Assembly (NCBI RefSeq): GCF_000346485.2
Contig: NZ_KQ976354.1
Span: 5,812,824-5,876,823, forward strand
Direction: 5' to 3'
Origin: Scytonema hofmannii PCC 7110
Lineage (GTDB): Bacteria; Cyanobacteriota; Cyanobacteriia; Cyanobacteriales; Nostocaceae
Length of the DNA stretch: 64,000 bases
Position numbers and translations under genes: made by a program. The stretch's first letter is position 1. Each line of letters starts with the position of its first letter. Below are positions 1-9,103 of this stretch, piece after piece. The notes beneath the pieces were generated by a model that was not told where the DNA came from, made no database searches, and was given only the letters and a program-made list of their open reading frames with translations.

Positions 1-3000
1 TTGACTCTAGCCATTCGGAGTCCGTTGCTGTTTCATCAGCAGCCGCCGCAGCGAAACTCTTTAATCGGCGTTCTATCACGTGACCTGTTAAGTAACTTGC
101 TCTTACCCGCAAATCTTCCCTCAGTTTCTCCTCATTGCTCCGCACGGAAAAAGCGCTGTAAAGAAGGGCATGACAATCACTGAGTAAGCAATCGTATGTA
201 GTTTGAATTTCATGCAGTGCTGAAACAAGTTTTTTTCGCAATGTTTTTGCTACTGTGCCATCATCTTCTTGACTCGCAACAATGGGACGTAAGCCACAAG
301 CTTGTGGTAAAGCAGTGAATAGCAGTACATCAGGTTCCTGTGCCTGCTGTAACGTTTGCAACACAGCTAGTCCTTCTTTACTTAAACGCTTGGTTTTGAG
401 GGTGTAGACTGGTAATTTCTTAACAAATTGAAATAAAGGCTTCACCACCATTAATAAGGTAGTGTTTCTTATTTTGGGGGAAACTGCTGCATCTTTTTTA
501 CGTAAAATCGCCTCGAGTTCTTTGAAGACTTGCGATCGCAATCCCACCACTTCAAAGTACTTCACAGAGAACCGAGAAGGATCTTTCACAAGTAACTCAA
601 AATGCTCTCCTCCCAAAACAGGAATAAATGTACCATCTTTATAAACACCGACATCATCTACGTGGTACAACAAAACTGCTGCAAGTAATACCGGAATAAC
701 ACCACCTTTAACACCATAAGGAGGTGCTTCAAAGAGTTTATAGAGATTATCCAACGTCTCTGATTTATCCGTAGCTTGCAAACAAAAATCATCTATTGCC
801 TCCCAAACTGTCCAAACACCTGACTGTTTGTTTGGTGGGTTGAATCCCCATTCACCGTTTTCCTGACGATGGATTTCTGTTTCAGCAAGTACAGAATAAT
901 ACATACTGACTTCTGGTCCATACCCTTGCAACCCTAGCCTTTCCTGTTCCGAACGTTCAAGCATCGCCTCAATTAATTCCCGCCTTGCCTTTGCGCCTTG
1001 GGAAGTGACTTCACGGCGATTAATCAGTTCGTTCCAAAGAATAAGACCCCGATCGTATACTTTATCGCAGACATCCGAAAGTTTAGCATTGAAATCTGTA
1101 ATGTGACCGATCGCTTCTTGTTTGCCCTGAATCCAACACAGGTTGTGATTTTCCCTAATATCAAATGCTTGGGAAAGGGTTTCATCCAACAATTGTTCAG
1201 CTTGTACCAAACGATAGCGAACTTCTAATCTCGCTACGCCATCAGTTTGCAACTCAGGAGCATTTGTTTGAATCTTCTTCAATGCAGCAAATTCTCTCGC
1301 TCGAATTCGCAATATATCTAACTTAGCTGCACACAGTATAATTAGAGGCTTACCATCAGCTGTCGTCACAGGTACATGAGTTGGTTCAGAGTCATCCATC
1401 CAGTAACCAACCAAACCATCACAATTATTGCTTGAACATTCCAATTCCTTGAAATCCTCTAAACTATCTATGTAGCGACGTTCAAAGTACCGGATTGTAC
1501 CTGTTTTATAGCTATGACGCTGAGCAACTACTGGTGAAAGGGGACGGATGTTAGAAAGAAGATCAACTAAAGACGAGCGATCGCTATTTATAGTAGTGGT
1601 GAGTTCCGTATCAACATTAAAGTCAGACCCCTGCCAAATTCTCAGTTCATCTATTTGCCGACGATAAGTAATAATACCTCTTTGCTGAAGATTCTCAATC
1701 ACTTTTTCCCAATAGTTTTTGGCACTATCAGAAGGAGCGTCACACATTGCTAATGTAACTAGACTACGAGTTGCCCTCATAGGACTTGTAGTCGTCACGA
1801 GATTCAGAATGCCAATCGTCTTCAAAACCCGTAAACTATCATCAGAATCGGAACGTTTACTAACATCAGCAATCAAATTCTGAATTTCCACCCAACGCTG
1901 AAGATTTGGTCGAGAAGCAAAACCCGTACCAACTGCTTCCATAAAATAATCGTAGAGTTGATCCAGCTTTAGTGTTGGTAAAACATGACCCTCAACTTTT
2001 GTTTCCTTAAGAAAATTTTTAAAAGAATATGGTTCAGCACTCGTGAGAAATGTAAATAATGAGCGATCGTGTTGAGCATATCGAGTGCATAACGTAGGTA
2101 ACACTACTGCTGTGATGGGATGCAAAGGATAAGTATCAAATAGCAATGCTGGTGTGTAGTCAGCTTTTATATCGCTAGGCAAACTATCAAACCATTCAAC
2201 TGCTCGATTTTGAACTGCACGCCGCAGCCCTTCTGCACCCGAACGGTCAATTGCTTGACAAATTAACCGCATCATTTGTGCTGGCGAATCTTGAAAAGGA
2301 ATGTCTTCAAATCTGCCCTGAATCTTCGCCCATTCATTACGCTGTACAGTCGCTAACCTTTCGCTATAATCTGCAAAGGCTTGGTGCAGCACACCTACTA
2401 CATATACTTTCTTATCATTTGAAAGTTCAGCTAGTTGCTGTAGCAGATATAAATCTTCAGCACCTTGGTTTTGGACAGCAAATTCTAAATTTTTACCTAA
2501 TTCATCAATTACCAGCAAAATATCTGTTTCAGCAGCCAAAGCTACTTCCTTTACCAGAATCGGAATTTCCCGACTGTCTATCTTTTCTCCCTCTATAACT
2601 TGTGTGCTCAGGTCTACCAGTTTTCGAGCTACGCTAAGTTTACCCCGTTTTTGAGGTGACCAAAAAGCTTCGGCTCCTCGTTCTAATGCACGAACAATTG
2701 TATTGCTTATTGGTTCTCTTTGTGCTGTAGCCACAGCCCGGAACAAACCCTGTTTGGGTATACTTTCTGTAAGAACTTCGTATTCAGAACTACGAGAACC
2801 GAATGTTAAGGATGCCAGTTCTAAAGCCGCACCACGTACTTCATTTGTTTCTGGAGCGCATAGAGATGCGAAAAAATGAGCAAAGGCAGATTTACCTGTA
2901 CCATATACGCTCGTCAGCGTCCAAGCACGATGGTTAGAGGTTCCAGTCAATCCCGCTAATATACGTCTTGTTGCATCAACCGTTCTTTCAGTAGGTATAT

Positions 3001-3100
3001 AGCCCACCAAAGTATCAAGGTTATCAAAATCCCGCTCAATGTTGATGGAACGAGAATAACGCCGCCGAAGGTCGAAATATTCAGATAAGAATTTGTTCAT
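1..3100 (-). CDS. Large P-loop ATPase, BrxC/PglY-like, phosphorothioation-linked defence type (3' end outside window)
   Basis: The minus strand is open from an ATG at 3100 to the left edge, giving at least 1033 residues; the C-terminus lies outside the window. A Walker A motif (YGTGKSAF) falls near residues 65-72 and a Walker B-like stretch (ILLVIDELGKN) near residue 195. The rest resembles the large ATP-binding proteins of BREX and phosphorothioation defence loci. It starts 16 bp after the DUF4007 stop, with a weak GGTGAG ribosome site, so the two are one operon. The family assignment is from pattern recognition; that it powers a DNA-modification or restriction complex is inference. Confidence 0.75.
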   Translation of the reverse strand, partial: MNKFLSEYFDLRRRYSRSINIERDFDNLDTLVGYIPTERTVDATRRILAGLTGTSNHRAWTLTSVYGTGKSAFAHFFASLCAPETNEVRGAALELASLTFGSRSSEYEVLTESIPKQGLFRAVATAQREPISNTIVRALERGAEAFWSPQKRGKLSVARKLVDLSTQVIEGEKIDSREIPILVKEVALAAETDILLVIDELGKNLEFAVQNQGAEDLYLLQQLAELSNDKKVYVVGVLHQAFADYSERLATVQRNEWAKIQGRFEDIPFQDSPAQMMRLICQAIDRSGAEGLRRAVQNRAVEWFDSLPSDIKADYTPALLFDTYPLHPITAVVLPTLCTRYAQHDRSLFTFLTSAEPYSFKNFLKETKVEGHVLPTLKLDQLYDYFMEAVGTGFASRPNLQRWVEIQNLIADVSKRSDSDDSLRVLKTIGILNLVTTTSPMRATRSLVTLAMCDAPSDSAKNYWEKVIENLQQRGIITYRRQIDELRIWQGSDFNVDTELTTTINSDRSSLVDLLSNIRPLSPVVAQRHSYKTGTIRYFERRYIDSLEDFKELECSSNNCDGLVGYWMDDSEPTHVPVTTADGKPLIILCAAKLDILRIRAREFAALKKIQTNAPELQTDGVARLEVRYRLVQAEQLLDETLSQAFDIRENHNLCWIQGKQEAIGHITDFNAKLSDVCDKVYDRGLILWNELINRREVTSQGAKARRELIEAMLERSEQERLGLQGYGPEVSMYYSVLAETEIHRQENGEWGFNPPNKQSGVWTVWEAIDDFCLQATDKSETLDNLYKLFEAPPYGVKGGVIPVLLAAVLLYHVDDVGVYKDGTFIPVLGGEHFELLVKDPSRFSVKYFEVVGLRSQVFKELEAILRKKDAAVSPKIRNTTLLMVVKPLFQFVKKLPVYTLKTKRLSKEGLAVLQTLQQAQEPDVLLFTALPQACGLRPIVASQEDDGTVAKTLRKKLVSALHEIQTTYDCLLSDCHALLYSAFSVRSNEEKLREDLRVRASYLTGHVIERRLKSFAAAAADETATDSEWLES

Positions 3101-3116
3101 TTTTTGTCTCACCAAC

Positions 3117-4040
3117 CTAACCTCTGTAGTATTCGTCTAAAATCTTTTCTGCAAGCACATCTGGCTTTTCTTTGTATGAAAATTGAATTAAGCCCGCAGA
3201 TTCAGAAAGTGCAATTGAGTTGAAATTTCTTGCTACCTCTTCGATAGCATCACATACTGCACTTTCCGAAAGCTTAAACGCCATTCCAGGGCTACCAATT
3301 TCGTACATTAGACGGGATATAGAGATAGTTCTTTGTTCTCGTCCCACCCAACTCGCGTATTCCAAACAAGCGGAAACGATTATTTCAGCAGGTAAATTCC
3401 CTTTTCCACCTATTCGGAAAGTATAGTGTCTGGAATCTCCTGCTGTATGAACAATTCCCAGTTCCGTGAAGGGACAATCCAAGCTATCTTCACTAACACC
3501 AGTTTTAGAGGTTCCTTGTTCTACATACATTCTTAAAATACAGCTAACATCCTTTTTTAATGAAGATTCAACAATGCGAGATGCAACATTATCTCTGTAG
3601 CTACACAATCCATTCAGTAATTCGTCTTGTGAAAATTCTGTGCTTCGGAAAAGGTTAAACGCAAAATACCATGCAGCTGCATTACATGGTGGCTTGAGTA
3701 AATTCCAATGCAAAAGCCATAACGATGCTGGATCTTCAAGGAACGGGTCCCAACCATCATCGCTGAGAAGGCGATCGCCAAAATTAGATGGGCGATCTTC
3801 TTCCAGCACTTTAAACCCATTACACCAGTAACGAATAGAACTCACCATGTTTTTTCCTACGCCCAGCCGCACGGGAGCATCTTCCCGCAAAAAGATACTT
3901 GAATCCTTTACAGCAGCATCAAAACCCTTTTTTATCCAACCAAACCGAGGGTGAAAGGTTTCATGGCGAGCAAAAACGGGATTAACGTCAACAACTGGTT
4001 GAATATCAACATCTAAGTCAAGGTTAATTTGTGTTCCCAT
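3117..4040 (-). CDS. DUF4007 family protein
   Basis: The 307-residue protein has the conserved opening FARHETFHPRFGWIKKGF (residues about 24-41), which I recognise as DUF4007. Length fits the family (about 280-310). The biochemical role is unknown. DUF4007 genes are often found beside PAPS-reductase-like, large ATPase and Dnd-associated genes; here it precedes a large ATPase by 16 bp and lies about 1.3 kb from a phosphorothioation-associated methyltransferase. No signal peptide or membrane segment is visible. A DNA-binding or adaptor role would be a guess. Confidence 0.8.
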   Translation of the reverse strand: MGTQINLDLDVDIQPVVDVNPVFARHETFHPRFGWIKKGFDAAVKDSSIFLREDAPVRLGVGKNMVSSIRYWCNGFKVLEEDRPSNFGDRLLSDDGWDPFLEDPASLWLLHWNLLKPPCNAAAWYFAFNLFRSTEFSQDELLNGLCSYRDNVASRIVESSLKKDVSCILRMYVEQGTSKTGVSEDSLDCPFTELGIVHTAGDSRHYTFRIGGKGNLPAEIIVSACLEYASWVGREQRTISISRLMYEIGSPGMAFKLSESAVCDAIEEVARNFNSIALSESAGLIQFSYKEKPDVLAEKILDEYYRG

Positions 4041-4108
4041 GAGTTCATATAAATTAACAAATTATAGGGCAAAATTATGAAAATCCTAATTTTGGCGCAC
4101 TGTTCGGG

Positions 4109-4156
4109 TTACAGTCAGGCGTTAAGCAATTTGGCTGACAGCAGTTCTCAATCAAC
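4109..4156. repeat. Diverged copy of the methyltransferase upstream region
   Basis: The stretch beginning TTACAGTCAGGCGTTAAGC matches, with substitutions, the stretch at about 5275-5322 that lies just before the methyltransferase gene at 5330. Both are in the same orientation. It looks like a duplicated promoter or leader segment, or the footprint of a second gene that has since decayed. Confidence 0.5.
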
Positions 4157-4249
4157 CAGCAATTTTAGCTTTTGACGACAACAGCGTAAACCAACTTAAA
4201 GCAACCCAGCTTAAATAATAAGTCTAAGCTCCTTAGTATAACTGAACTA

Positions 4250-4369
4250 ATGACGATTGAAGCACCCAACTTAACTGAACGCGATCATTTGGAAAACAGT
4301 GTCGTTAGTCGCGATAAGCCAGGTACGGCTTGCGCCAAGGGCGATCGCATTCAACCTTTAATCATGTAG
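4250..4369 (+). pseudogene. Short ORF remnant carrying a hairpin repeat insertion
   Basis: A 39-codon frame (MTIEAPNLTERDHLENS...) ends at TAG 4367-4369. It contains an in-frame 30-nt insertion after GCGAT at 4311. With the insertion removed the frame reads SRDRIQPLIM. It follows the diverged leader copy at 4109-4156, so it may be the decayed start of a relative of the gene at 5330. No function is claimed. Confidence 0.35.
4311..4348 (+). repeat. HIP1-inserted hairpin repeat, copy 1
   Basis: GCGAT is followed by AAGCCAGGTACGGCTT, then GCGCCAAGGGCGATCGC. The core folds as a 6-bp stem. Removing 30 nt restores a GCGATCGC octamer. The same unit recurs at 12255, 28420 (twice), 40069, 44166, 54654 (twice) and 56259. 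Confidence 0.85.
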
Positions 4370-4566
4370 AGTCGTTGGCAAGCTTCTATCACAAGTTCTT
4401 GACTTTCTCGTTTTGGCACTACATACCATTAACCTTTACTTTCAGTAACAGGAAAACTGTAGCAGAGAAACCATGTTTCGGGTAAAGGGATGCTTAGGTT
4501 GTAAGTTAAAAGCTCGACTATTTCTGATAAATGACTGCACTCAGCATAGCACTACAATTGTTTCTT
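4351..4566 (-). pseudogene. Unrecognised protein remnant with one internal stop
   Basis: Read on the minus strand, this interval gives a protein-like frame (CYAECSHLSEIVELLTYN..., then WYVVPKRESQELVIEACQRL) interrupted by a single TAA near 4437 and ending at TGA 4351-4353. The composition looks coding. I do not recognise the family. The rest of the 4041-4628 gap shows no other gene. Confidence 0.35.
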
Positions 4567-4628
4567 TTGCAACATAAATCTAACTGGTGAATTTACGTAA
4601 AACAGGGATCGGTCGTGATTTGCCTTCC

Positions 4629-5198
4629 TTATCTCGAAGTTAGAATTTGTTCAGCCGTCACCACCAATTCAGGAAAGATCTGAGAGACAATCTGCTGTGT
4701 TCCGATAAAAACGGTTGACTCATAACCACCATTGATTAAGAGACATACCGTCACTTGGTTTTTCATGGGGTCAACAATCCAGTACTCAGGGATACCCTTG
4801 TTAGCGTATTCGGGGGGTTTTTCCTCGTAATCCCGTTTTATAGAACTAGGACTAACTATCTCAACAGCTAGTCGTGCGGGAACGCGAAAAACAGCAGTTC
4901 GATCCATTAGCTCTGATACTTGCTCTTCTGTTACCACACAAACATCGGGTAATCTGGAGCTATCAACCTCAGTTTGTACCCCCGCTTCTCTTAAAGCGAC
5001 CAATGCTAATTTCAATCGATTGATTTCAGCATCTAAAATCCGTTCAATAAACTTGGCAATTAACAGGTGTCTAACAGTAGGAGGCGTCATTAAAAGCAGT
5101 CTCCCACGAACCAACTCATAGCGGTCATTAGTTCCGTCATCGTAAGCTAAGTACTCCTCAAATTTCAAAAGACGTTCTACGGGTGATGCAATAGTCAT
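4629..5198 (-). CDS. Uma2 family endonuclease-like protein (DUF820)
   Basis: A 189-residue protein of the Uma2/DUF820 family, which has a PD-(D/E)XK nuclease fold and is strongly expanded in cyanobacteria. Visible hallmarks are RYELVRGRLLLMTPP near residue 26, the acidic VEIVSPSS motif near 113 and GIPEYWIVDP near 135. A strong AGGAG lies just upstream of the ATG. The substrate is unknown for most members. It sits alone, convergent to nothing and divergent from the methyltransferase at 5330. Two relatives lie at 7668 and 9104. Confidence 0.9.
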   Translation of the reverse strand: MTIASPVERLLKFEEYLAYDDGTNDRYELVRGRLLLMTPPTVRHLLIAKFIERILDAEINRLKLALVALREAGVQTEVDSSRLPDVCVVTEEQVSELMDRTAVFRVPARLAVEIVSPSSIKRDYEEKPPEYANKGIPEYWIVDPMKNQVTVCLLINGGYESTVFIGTQQIVSQIFPELVVTAEQILTSR

Positions 5199-5329
5199 AT
5201 TACTCCTTTGTTTGATTGTGGTGAAAAACTTGGAAAAAGTGATTCAAATACGATTGATTGTGCGAAGATTAACATTACAGTCAGGCATTCAGCGATTTTG
5301 CTAGTAGCAGTTCTCCACAAGTAAGCCCA

Positions 5330-7510
5330 ATGGCTCTAGATAATGATAGCTTGAACAAATTTGAGGCAACTAGCTTAACTGAGAAATCTCAGGTTAGAGC
5401 GGAACTGGGTGTGGAGTCATTACGGGCGATCGCATCCTGCTGTCAGCGAAGTCAAGTTGGTAAGCTATTGCCAGAAGCTCTTTACGTCCACACAACAGCA
5501 CTATCCGCCCTTGACCCCTTACTCCAGCAATATGAAAGCCGTACCAGAAGTGTAGTTCCCCAAGCCCAGGAAGCAACGCTTGTAAAATTTAGCACCCGCA
5601 AGCCAAAAATTTCCTACCTATTCTATCCAGATTTTGATACAGACCCCCATCCAGCCCTAAAAGCAAGTATCCAGGTTGATACCGAAACTCTAGAAACAAT
5701 TTACCGGGACTACAGTACCTCAGAAAATCCTCCCATTCTCCATCGCAAAGAAACCTTTGTCACACCAGACTATCCCCTATACCAACAGTTTGCTGAACTG
5801 ACGATCGCTCAAGAAACATTAGGTTTACTGAACGATTCTAGAAACATTGGTACGCGAGAAGGATGGCAAAGGCGCTTGCAAGCCTTTGGGGTAGAAATTC
5901 AGGGACATCATCTCATACAACATCAAACTCCCAGTACATCACAGCAACAAGCAAAACCTGCTAGTGAATCATCTGTACCTCGGATAGATCGTCATAAAGC
6001 GGCAATTTACCGCAACGATTTGTCCCGTCCCGTGCGCCTAGCAATGGATGCCAACTTATTTACTTCAGAAACCACCTTTTTTGACTATGGTTGCGGACAT
6101 GGCGGCGATCTTCGTCGAATTGCCCAAAAAGGTTATAACAGTATGGGCTGGGACCCTTACTACTCACCAGAGACGCCCCAAACTTCTGCCGATATCGTCA
6201 ATCTTGGGTACGTCATAAACGTTATAGAAACTCCAAGCGAACGGCGAGAGGCGCTGCTTCTAGCTTGGGAACTCACCCGTAAAGTTCTGCTTGTCTCAGC
6301 CCAAGTTTTGATAGCTGACTCCACCAGGGGTGTTGTTGCTTATGAAGATGGAGTCATCACAACCCGCAATACTTTTCAGAAGTACTACGAGCAAGAAGAA
6401 CTCAAACGTTACATTGACCAAGTTCTTGGTGTTGATGCCATTCCCGTTGCTTTAGGCGTTTATTTTGTTTTCCGCGATGAAGCTCAAGCACAGTTGTTTC
6501 GAGCTTCTCGCTACCGTTCTCGCGCCACAACCCCCAGAGTTCGTTCTCGCATTAAACGATTTGAAGATTATCAAGAACTGCTTGCACCCCTGATGGCTTT
6601 TTTTACAGAACGGGGTCGCTTTCCTAGTAAAGGTGAACTGCCACAAGAAGATAATATCAATTCAGAATTTGGTACCCTGCGACGTGCTTTTCAAGTCATT
6701 TTGCAAGCAACCAACCTGGAAGAATGGGAGGAAATTTCTGAAAAACGCCGTCAAGACTTGATGGTTTATTTCGCTTTGAGCCAGTTCAGCCATCGCCCAA
6801 AACTGAGAGATTTAGCCCCCGAAGTTCAGGAAGACATTAAAGGCTTATTTGGCACTTACAAGCAAGCCTGTGTCAATGCTGATATAATGCTGCTCAGTGT
6901 AGGAAATCTAGAAATTATTCAGGAATGTTGTCAGAACAGCCCTGTGGGGAAAAAACTGCCAAATTCTCTATGGGTTCATATCTCAGCCCTACAATCGCTC
7001 GATTCCCTATTGCGCCTTTATGAAGGTTGTGCAAGTCGTACTATTGGTCGTTTGGAAGAAGCAAATGTTATTAAATTTCACACCAAAAGTGCCAAAATTT
7101 CTTATCTCTACTACCCCAACTTTGATACAGACCCCCATCCGACACTCAAGACTTGTATGATTATTAACTTACAAGACTTGCACGTCAGCTATCGAGATTA
7201 TGATACAGATGATAATCCGCCCGTGCTTCATTATAAAGAGGCTTTAGTAACACCGGATTATCCACTTTACGAGAAATTTGCCAAACTAACCCGCCAAGAA
7301 GAAGACTGGGGACTATTGGATGATTGGCGCAGTATCAGTCATCGTTCCGGTTGGCTTAAATGTTTGGCAGAGCACTGTGCTACTCTCAACGGATATCAAT
7401 TGCTCTGGCGCAAAGATGCTGACCCTTATAAACTCAAGGTACTGCGTTCTGCAGTTCGCAACCGTCAGGAGAAAAGGCGGAATCAGGGAACAGTGACCAG
7501 TGACCAGTGA
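5330..7510 (+). CDS. DNA phosphorothioation-associated putative methyltransferase
   Basis: The 726-residue protein matches my memory of the family named DNA phosphorothioation-associated putative methyltransferase (TIGR04096). A SAM-binding motif (FFDYGCGHGGDLRRIA) sits at residues about 249-264. The N-terminal 22-190 and C-terminal 520-715 parts are clearly duplicated: both have VGK.LP, H..AL..LD.LL..YE, KISYL.YP.FDTDPHP and the YRDY...NPP(I/V)L pattern. The methylated substrate is unknown. The ATG follows TATGAG-poor sequence without a strong ribosome site. Nearby DUF4007 and ATPase genes support a Dnd-linked role, but no dndBCDE genes are visible here. Confidence 0.85.
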   Translation: MALDNDSLNKFEATSLTEKSQVRAELGVESLRAIASCCQRSQVGKLLPEALYVHTTALSALDPLLQQYESRTRSVVPQAQEATLVKFSTRKPKISYLFYPDFDTDPHPALKASIQVDTETLETIYRDYSTSENPPILHRKETFVTPDYPLYQQFAELTIAQETLGLLNDSRNIGTREGWQRRLQAFGVEIQGHHLIQHQTPSTSQQQAKPASESSVPRIDRHKAAIYRNDLSRPVRLAMDANLFTSETTFFDYGCGHGGDLRRIAQKGYNSMGWDPYYSPETPQTSADIVNLGYVINVIETPSERREALLLAWELTRKVLLVSAQVLIADSTRGVVAYEDGVITTRNTFQKYYEQEELKRYIDQVLGVDAIPVALGVYFVFRDEAQAQLFRASRYRSRATTPRVRSRIKRFEDYQELLAPLMAFFTERGRFPSKGELPQEDNINSEFGTLRRAFQVILQATNLEEWEEISEKRRQDLMVYFALSQFSHRPKLRDLAPEVQEDIKGLFGTYKQACVNADIMLLSVGNLEIIQECCQNSPVGKKLPNSLWVHISALQSLDSLLRLYEGCASRTIGRLEEANVIKFHTKSAKISYLYYPNFDTDPHPTLKTCMIINLQDLHVSYRDYDTDDNPPVLHYKEALVTPDYPLYEKFAKLTRQEEDWGLLDDWRSISHRSGWLKCLAEHCATLNGYQLLWRKDADPYKLKVLRSAVRNRQEKRRNQGTVTSDQ

Positions 7511-7513
7511 CCG
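7494..7513. repeat. Short tandem repeat at the end of the methyltransferase gene
   Basis: The heptamer TGACCAG is repeated in tandem (CAGTGACCAGTGACCAGTGACC region), and the gene's stop codon lies inside it. A similar GTCACTGGTCACTGG run occurs at 58005-58020. Confidence 0.7.
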
Positions 7514-7553
7514 GAGTGCAATTTCGCTCGGTTAAGCGTAAAAATACGAAAAT

Positions 7554-7590
7554 ACGTAGGTTGGGTTGAGGAACGAAACCCAACATTTAC
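7554..7590. repeat. Dispersed GTTGGGTT/AACCCAAC repeat
   Basis: GGTTGGGTTGAGGAACGAAACCCAACA forms an inverted repeat. Related copies occur at about 12760-12800 and 58490-58515. It lies in the gap before the Uma2 gene at 7668 and could act as a transcript end, but has no T-run. Confidence 0.6.
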
Positions 7591-7667
7591 AGGCATTTGT
7601 TGAGTTTCTCAACACCATACTCGTGTTGAGAAATGATAAAGTTGAATATATGTGGAGGTAGTCACTG

Positions 7668-8303
7668 ATGACCAAAGCCCAAGCACAAACCGAAGCAAAA
7701 TTATATACTTTTGATGAATTTATCGAATGGTATCCAGAAAACTCAGAAGTCCGGTACGAATTGCATGATGGAGTCATTATAGAGATGCCTAAGCCTAGAG
7801 GGAAGCATTCAAATTTAACAGGCTCTCTCGCTGGAAGGTTGATAACAACAATTGATAATATGGGTAAAATCGACATTTGGACAATCCCCAGAGAATCGAT
7901 TGTCAAACCGTACCGTGATAAATCCGGCTACGAACCGGACATCATTGTTTTGAATCAAGAAACTATCGGTACTGAGACTCGATGGGAAAGTGAATCAATT
8001 ATTCAAAATGCTACTTCCGTTAAACTGATAGTAGAAGTTGTCAGTACCAACTGGCAGGACGATTACTACGATAAACGTCGCGATTATGAAGCTATGGGCA
8101 TTCCCGAATACTGGATTGTAGATTATGCTGCCTTGGGAGGACGTGAATTTATCGGCTATCCCAAGCAACCCACTATCTTTGTCTACGAGCTAATTGACGG
8201 GGAATATGTAAAAACTACCTTTAGAGGCAGTGATACGATCGCTTCTCCTACTTTCCCACAATTTAACCTCACCGCACAACAAATTTTTAATTTGGCTTTG
8301 TAA
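7668..8303 (+). CDS. Uma2 family endonuclease-like protein (DUF820)
   Basis: A 211-residue Uma2-family protein. Key stretches are YELHDGVIIEMPKPRGKHS near residue 29, VEVVSTNWQDDYYDKRRDYE near 121 and GIPEYWIVDYA near 145. The extra loop after VDYAALGGREF makes it longer than the copy at 4629. GGAGG lies 8 nt before the ATG. It is only distantly related to the other two Uma2 genes in the window. Confidence 0.9.
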   Translation: MTKAQAQTEAKLYTFDEFIEWYPENSEVRYELHDGVIIEMPKPRGKHSNLTGSLAGRLITTIDNMGKIDIWTIPRESIVKPYRDKSGYEPDIIVLNQETIGTETRWESESIIQNATSVKLIVEVVSTNWQDDYYDKRRDYEAMGIPEYWIVDYAALGGREFIGYPKQPTIFVYELIDGEYVKTTFRGSDTIASPTFPQFNLTAQQIFNLAL

Positions 8304-8317
8304 ATGAGGAAAATCTG

Positions 8318-8465
8318 ATGCAAGCCCACAAACTTAAGGAGGAAATAGACAACACAGGTAACAACCGCGATTACTGAAACGGTGACTCAAGGTATTGATT
8401 CTAAGGTAAGCGAAAATAATGACACGATAGATTGGCTAACAGGCAAACGTATTGGATTAGAATGA
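8318..8465 (+). pseudogene. Decayed VapB-like antitoxin, relative of the gene at 16581
   Basis: The start (ATGAGGAAAATCTGATGCAAGC) is nearly the same as that before the antitoxin gene at 16581, and the first 15 codons match. A frame change follows; a second frame gives TTAITETVTQGIDSKVSENN and ends at TGA 8463-8465. No PIN toxin follows, so this is an orphan relic. Confidence 0.65.
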
Positions 8466-8599
8466 CAAAGTTAAATGAATCCTTCCCAACAAGAACCATA
8501 TCCTATTTCTGAACCTAGCCCTGAAGGTATCACTTAGTTAGGCTGGAGACAAGGTTGTACACTACCAGCGAACATGGTTGGGAGTTTACAAGAGCGTAG

Positions 8600-9087
8600 C
8601 GAGCAAAAAATTTTTAAAAAAAAGCCCAAAATTCCATACGCGATAAGCTCAAAAAGAAGAGTCAAGATATCACAGCTATATATATTGCTGTTTCTGATGA
8701 AGAGCTTCCATCTAAGAGGATGTTTGAAAAGTCTCAATTCCTACTTGCTTTTCATGCACGCTACGCGAACGTGGGTTTCAAAACCTTGATTTTTCATGAG
8801 TCCGCGTAGGCGGACTTCGTTTGTATAGTAGCGAATTCTATTCGCCCAAGACTTTTAAAACTGCTAATAAGTTTAATAAAGATATGCAACAAGTTTTTGG
8901 TGTAGTTACTACAGCAACACAGTGGACTTTTTTGAGTCTAAGAAATAATGCAGTAACCATTGACCCTACCATATATTTGTTTCCACCTGTAGATAAAATT
9001 TTAGGGATCTTGGTGGCAATGGTAACTAGTACAAATGATGAAGCTTATAAAAACGATTTACCCTTATGTACATTGTCAAAACTATAG
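8600..9087 (+). pseudogene. Remnant of a cyanobacterial hypothetical protein interrupted by repeats
   Basis: One frame at about 8615-8770 gives NSIRDKLKKKSQDITAIYIA; another from about 8860 to the stop at 9085 gives FNKDMQQVFGVVTTATQWTF and ILGILVAM. The two look like parts of one hypothetical protein type common in cyanobacteria. They are separated by repeat sequence (8752-8850) and frame changes. An 88-codon ORF from 8821 covers only the C-terminal part. Confidence 0.5.
8752..8850. repeat. Dispersed cyanobacterial repeats within a gene remnant
   Basis: CATGCACGCTACGCGAACGTG, and then the palindromic GTCCGCGTAGGCGGAC with GAATTCTATTCGCC following, are short repeat types of a kind found many times in Nostocales genomes. 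They interrupt the gene remnant described at 8600-9087. Confidence 0.55.
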
Positions 9088-9103
9088 CTCATCTTAATTC
9101 CAT

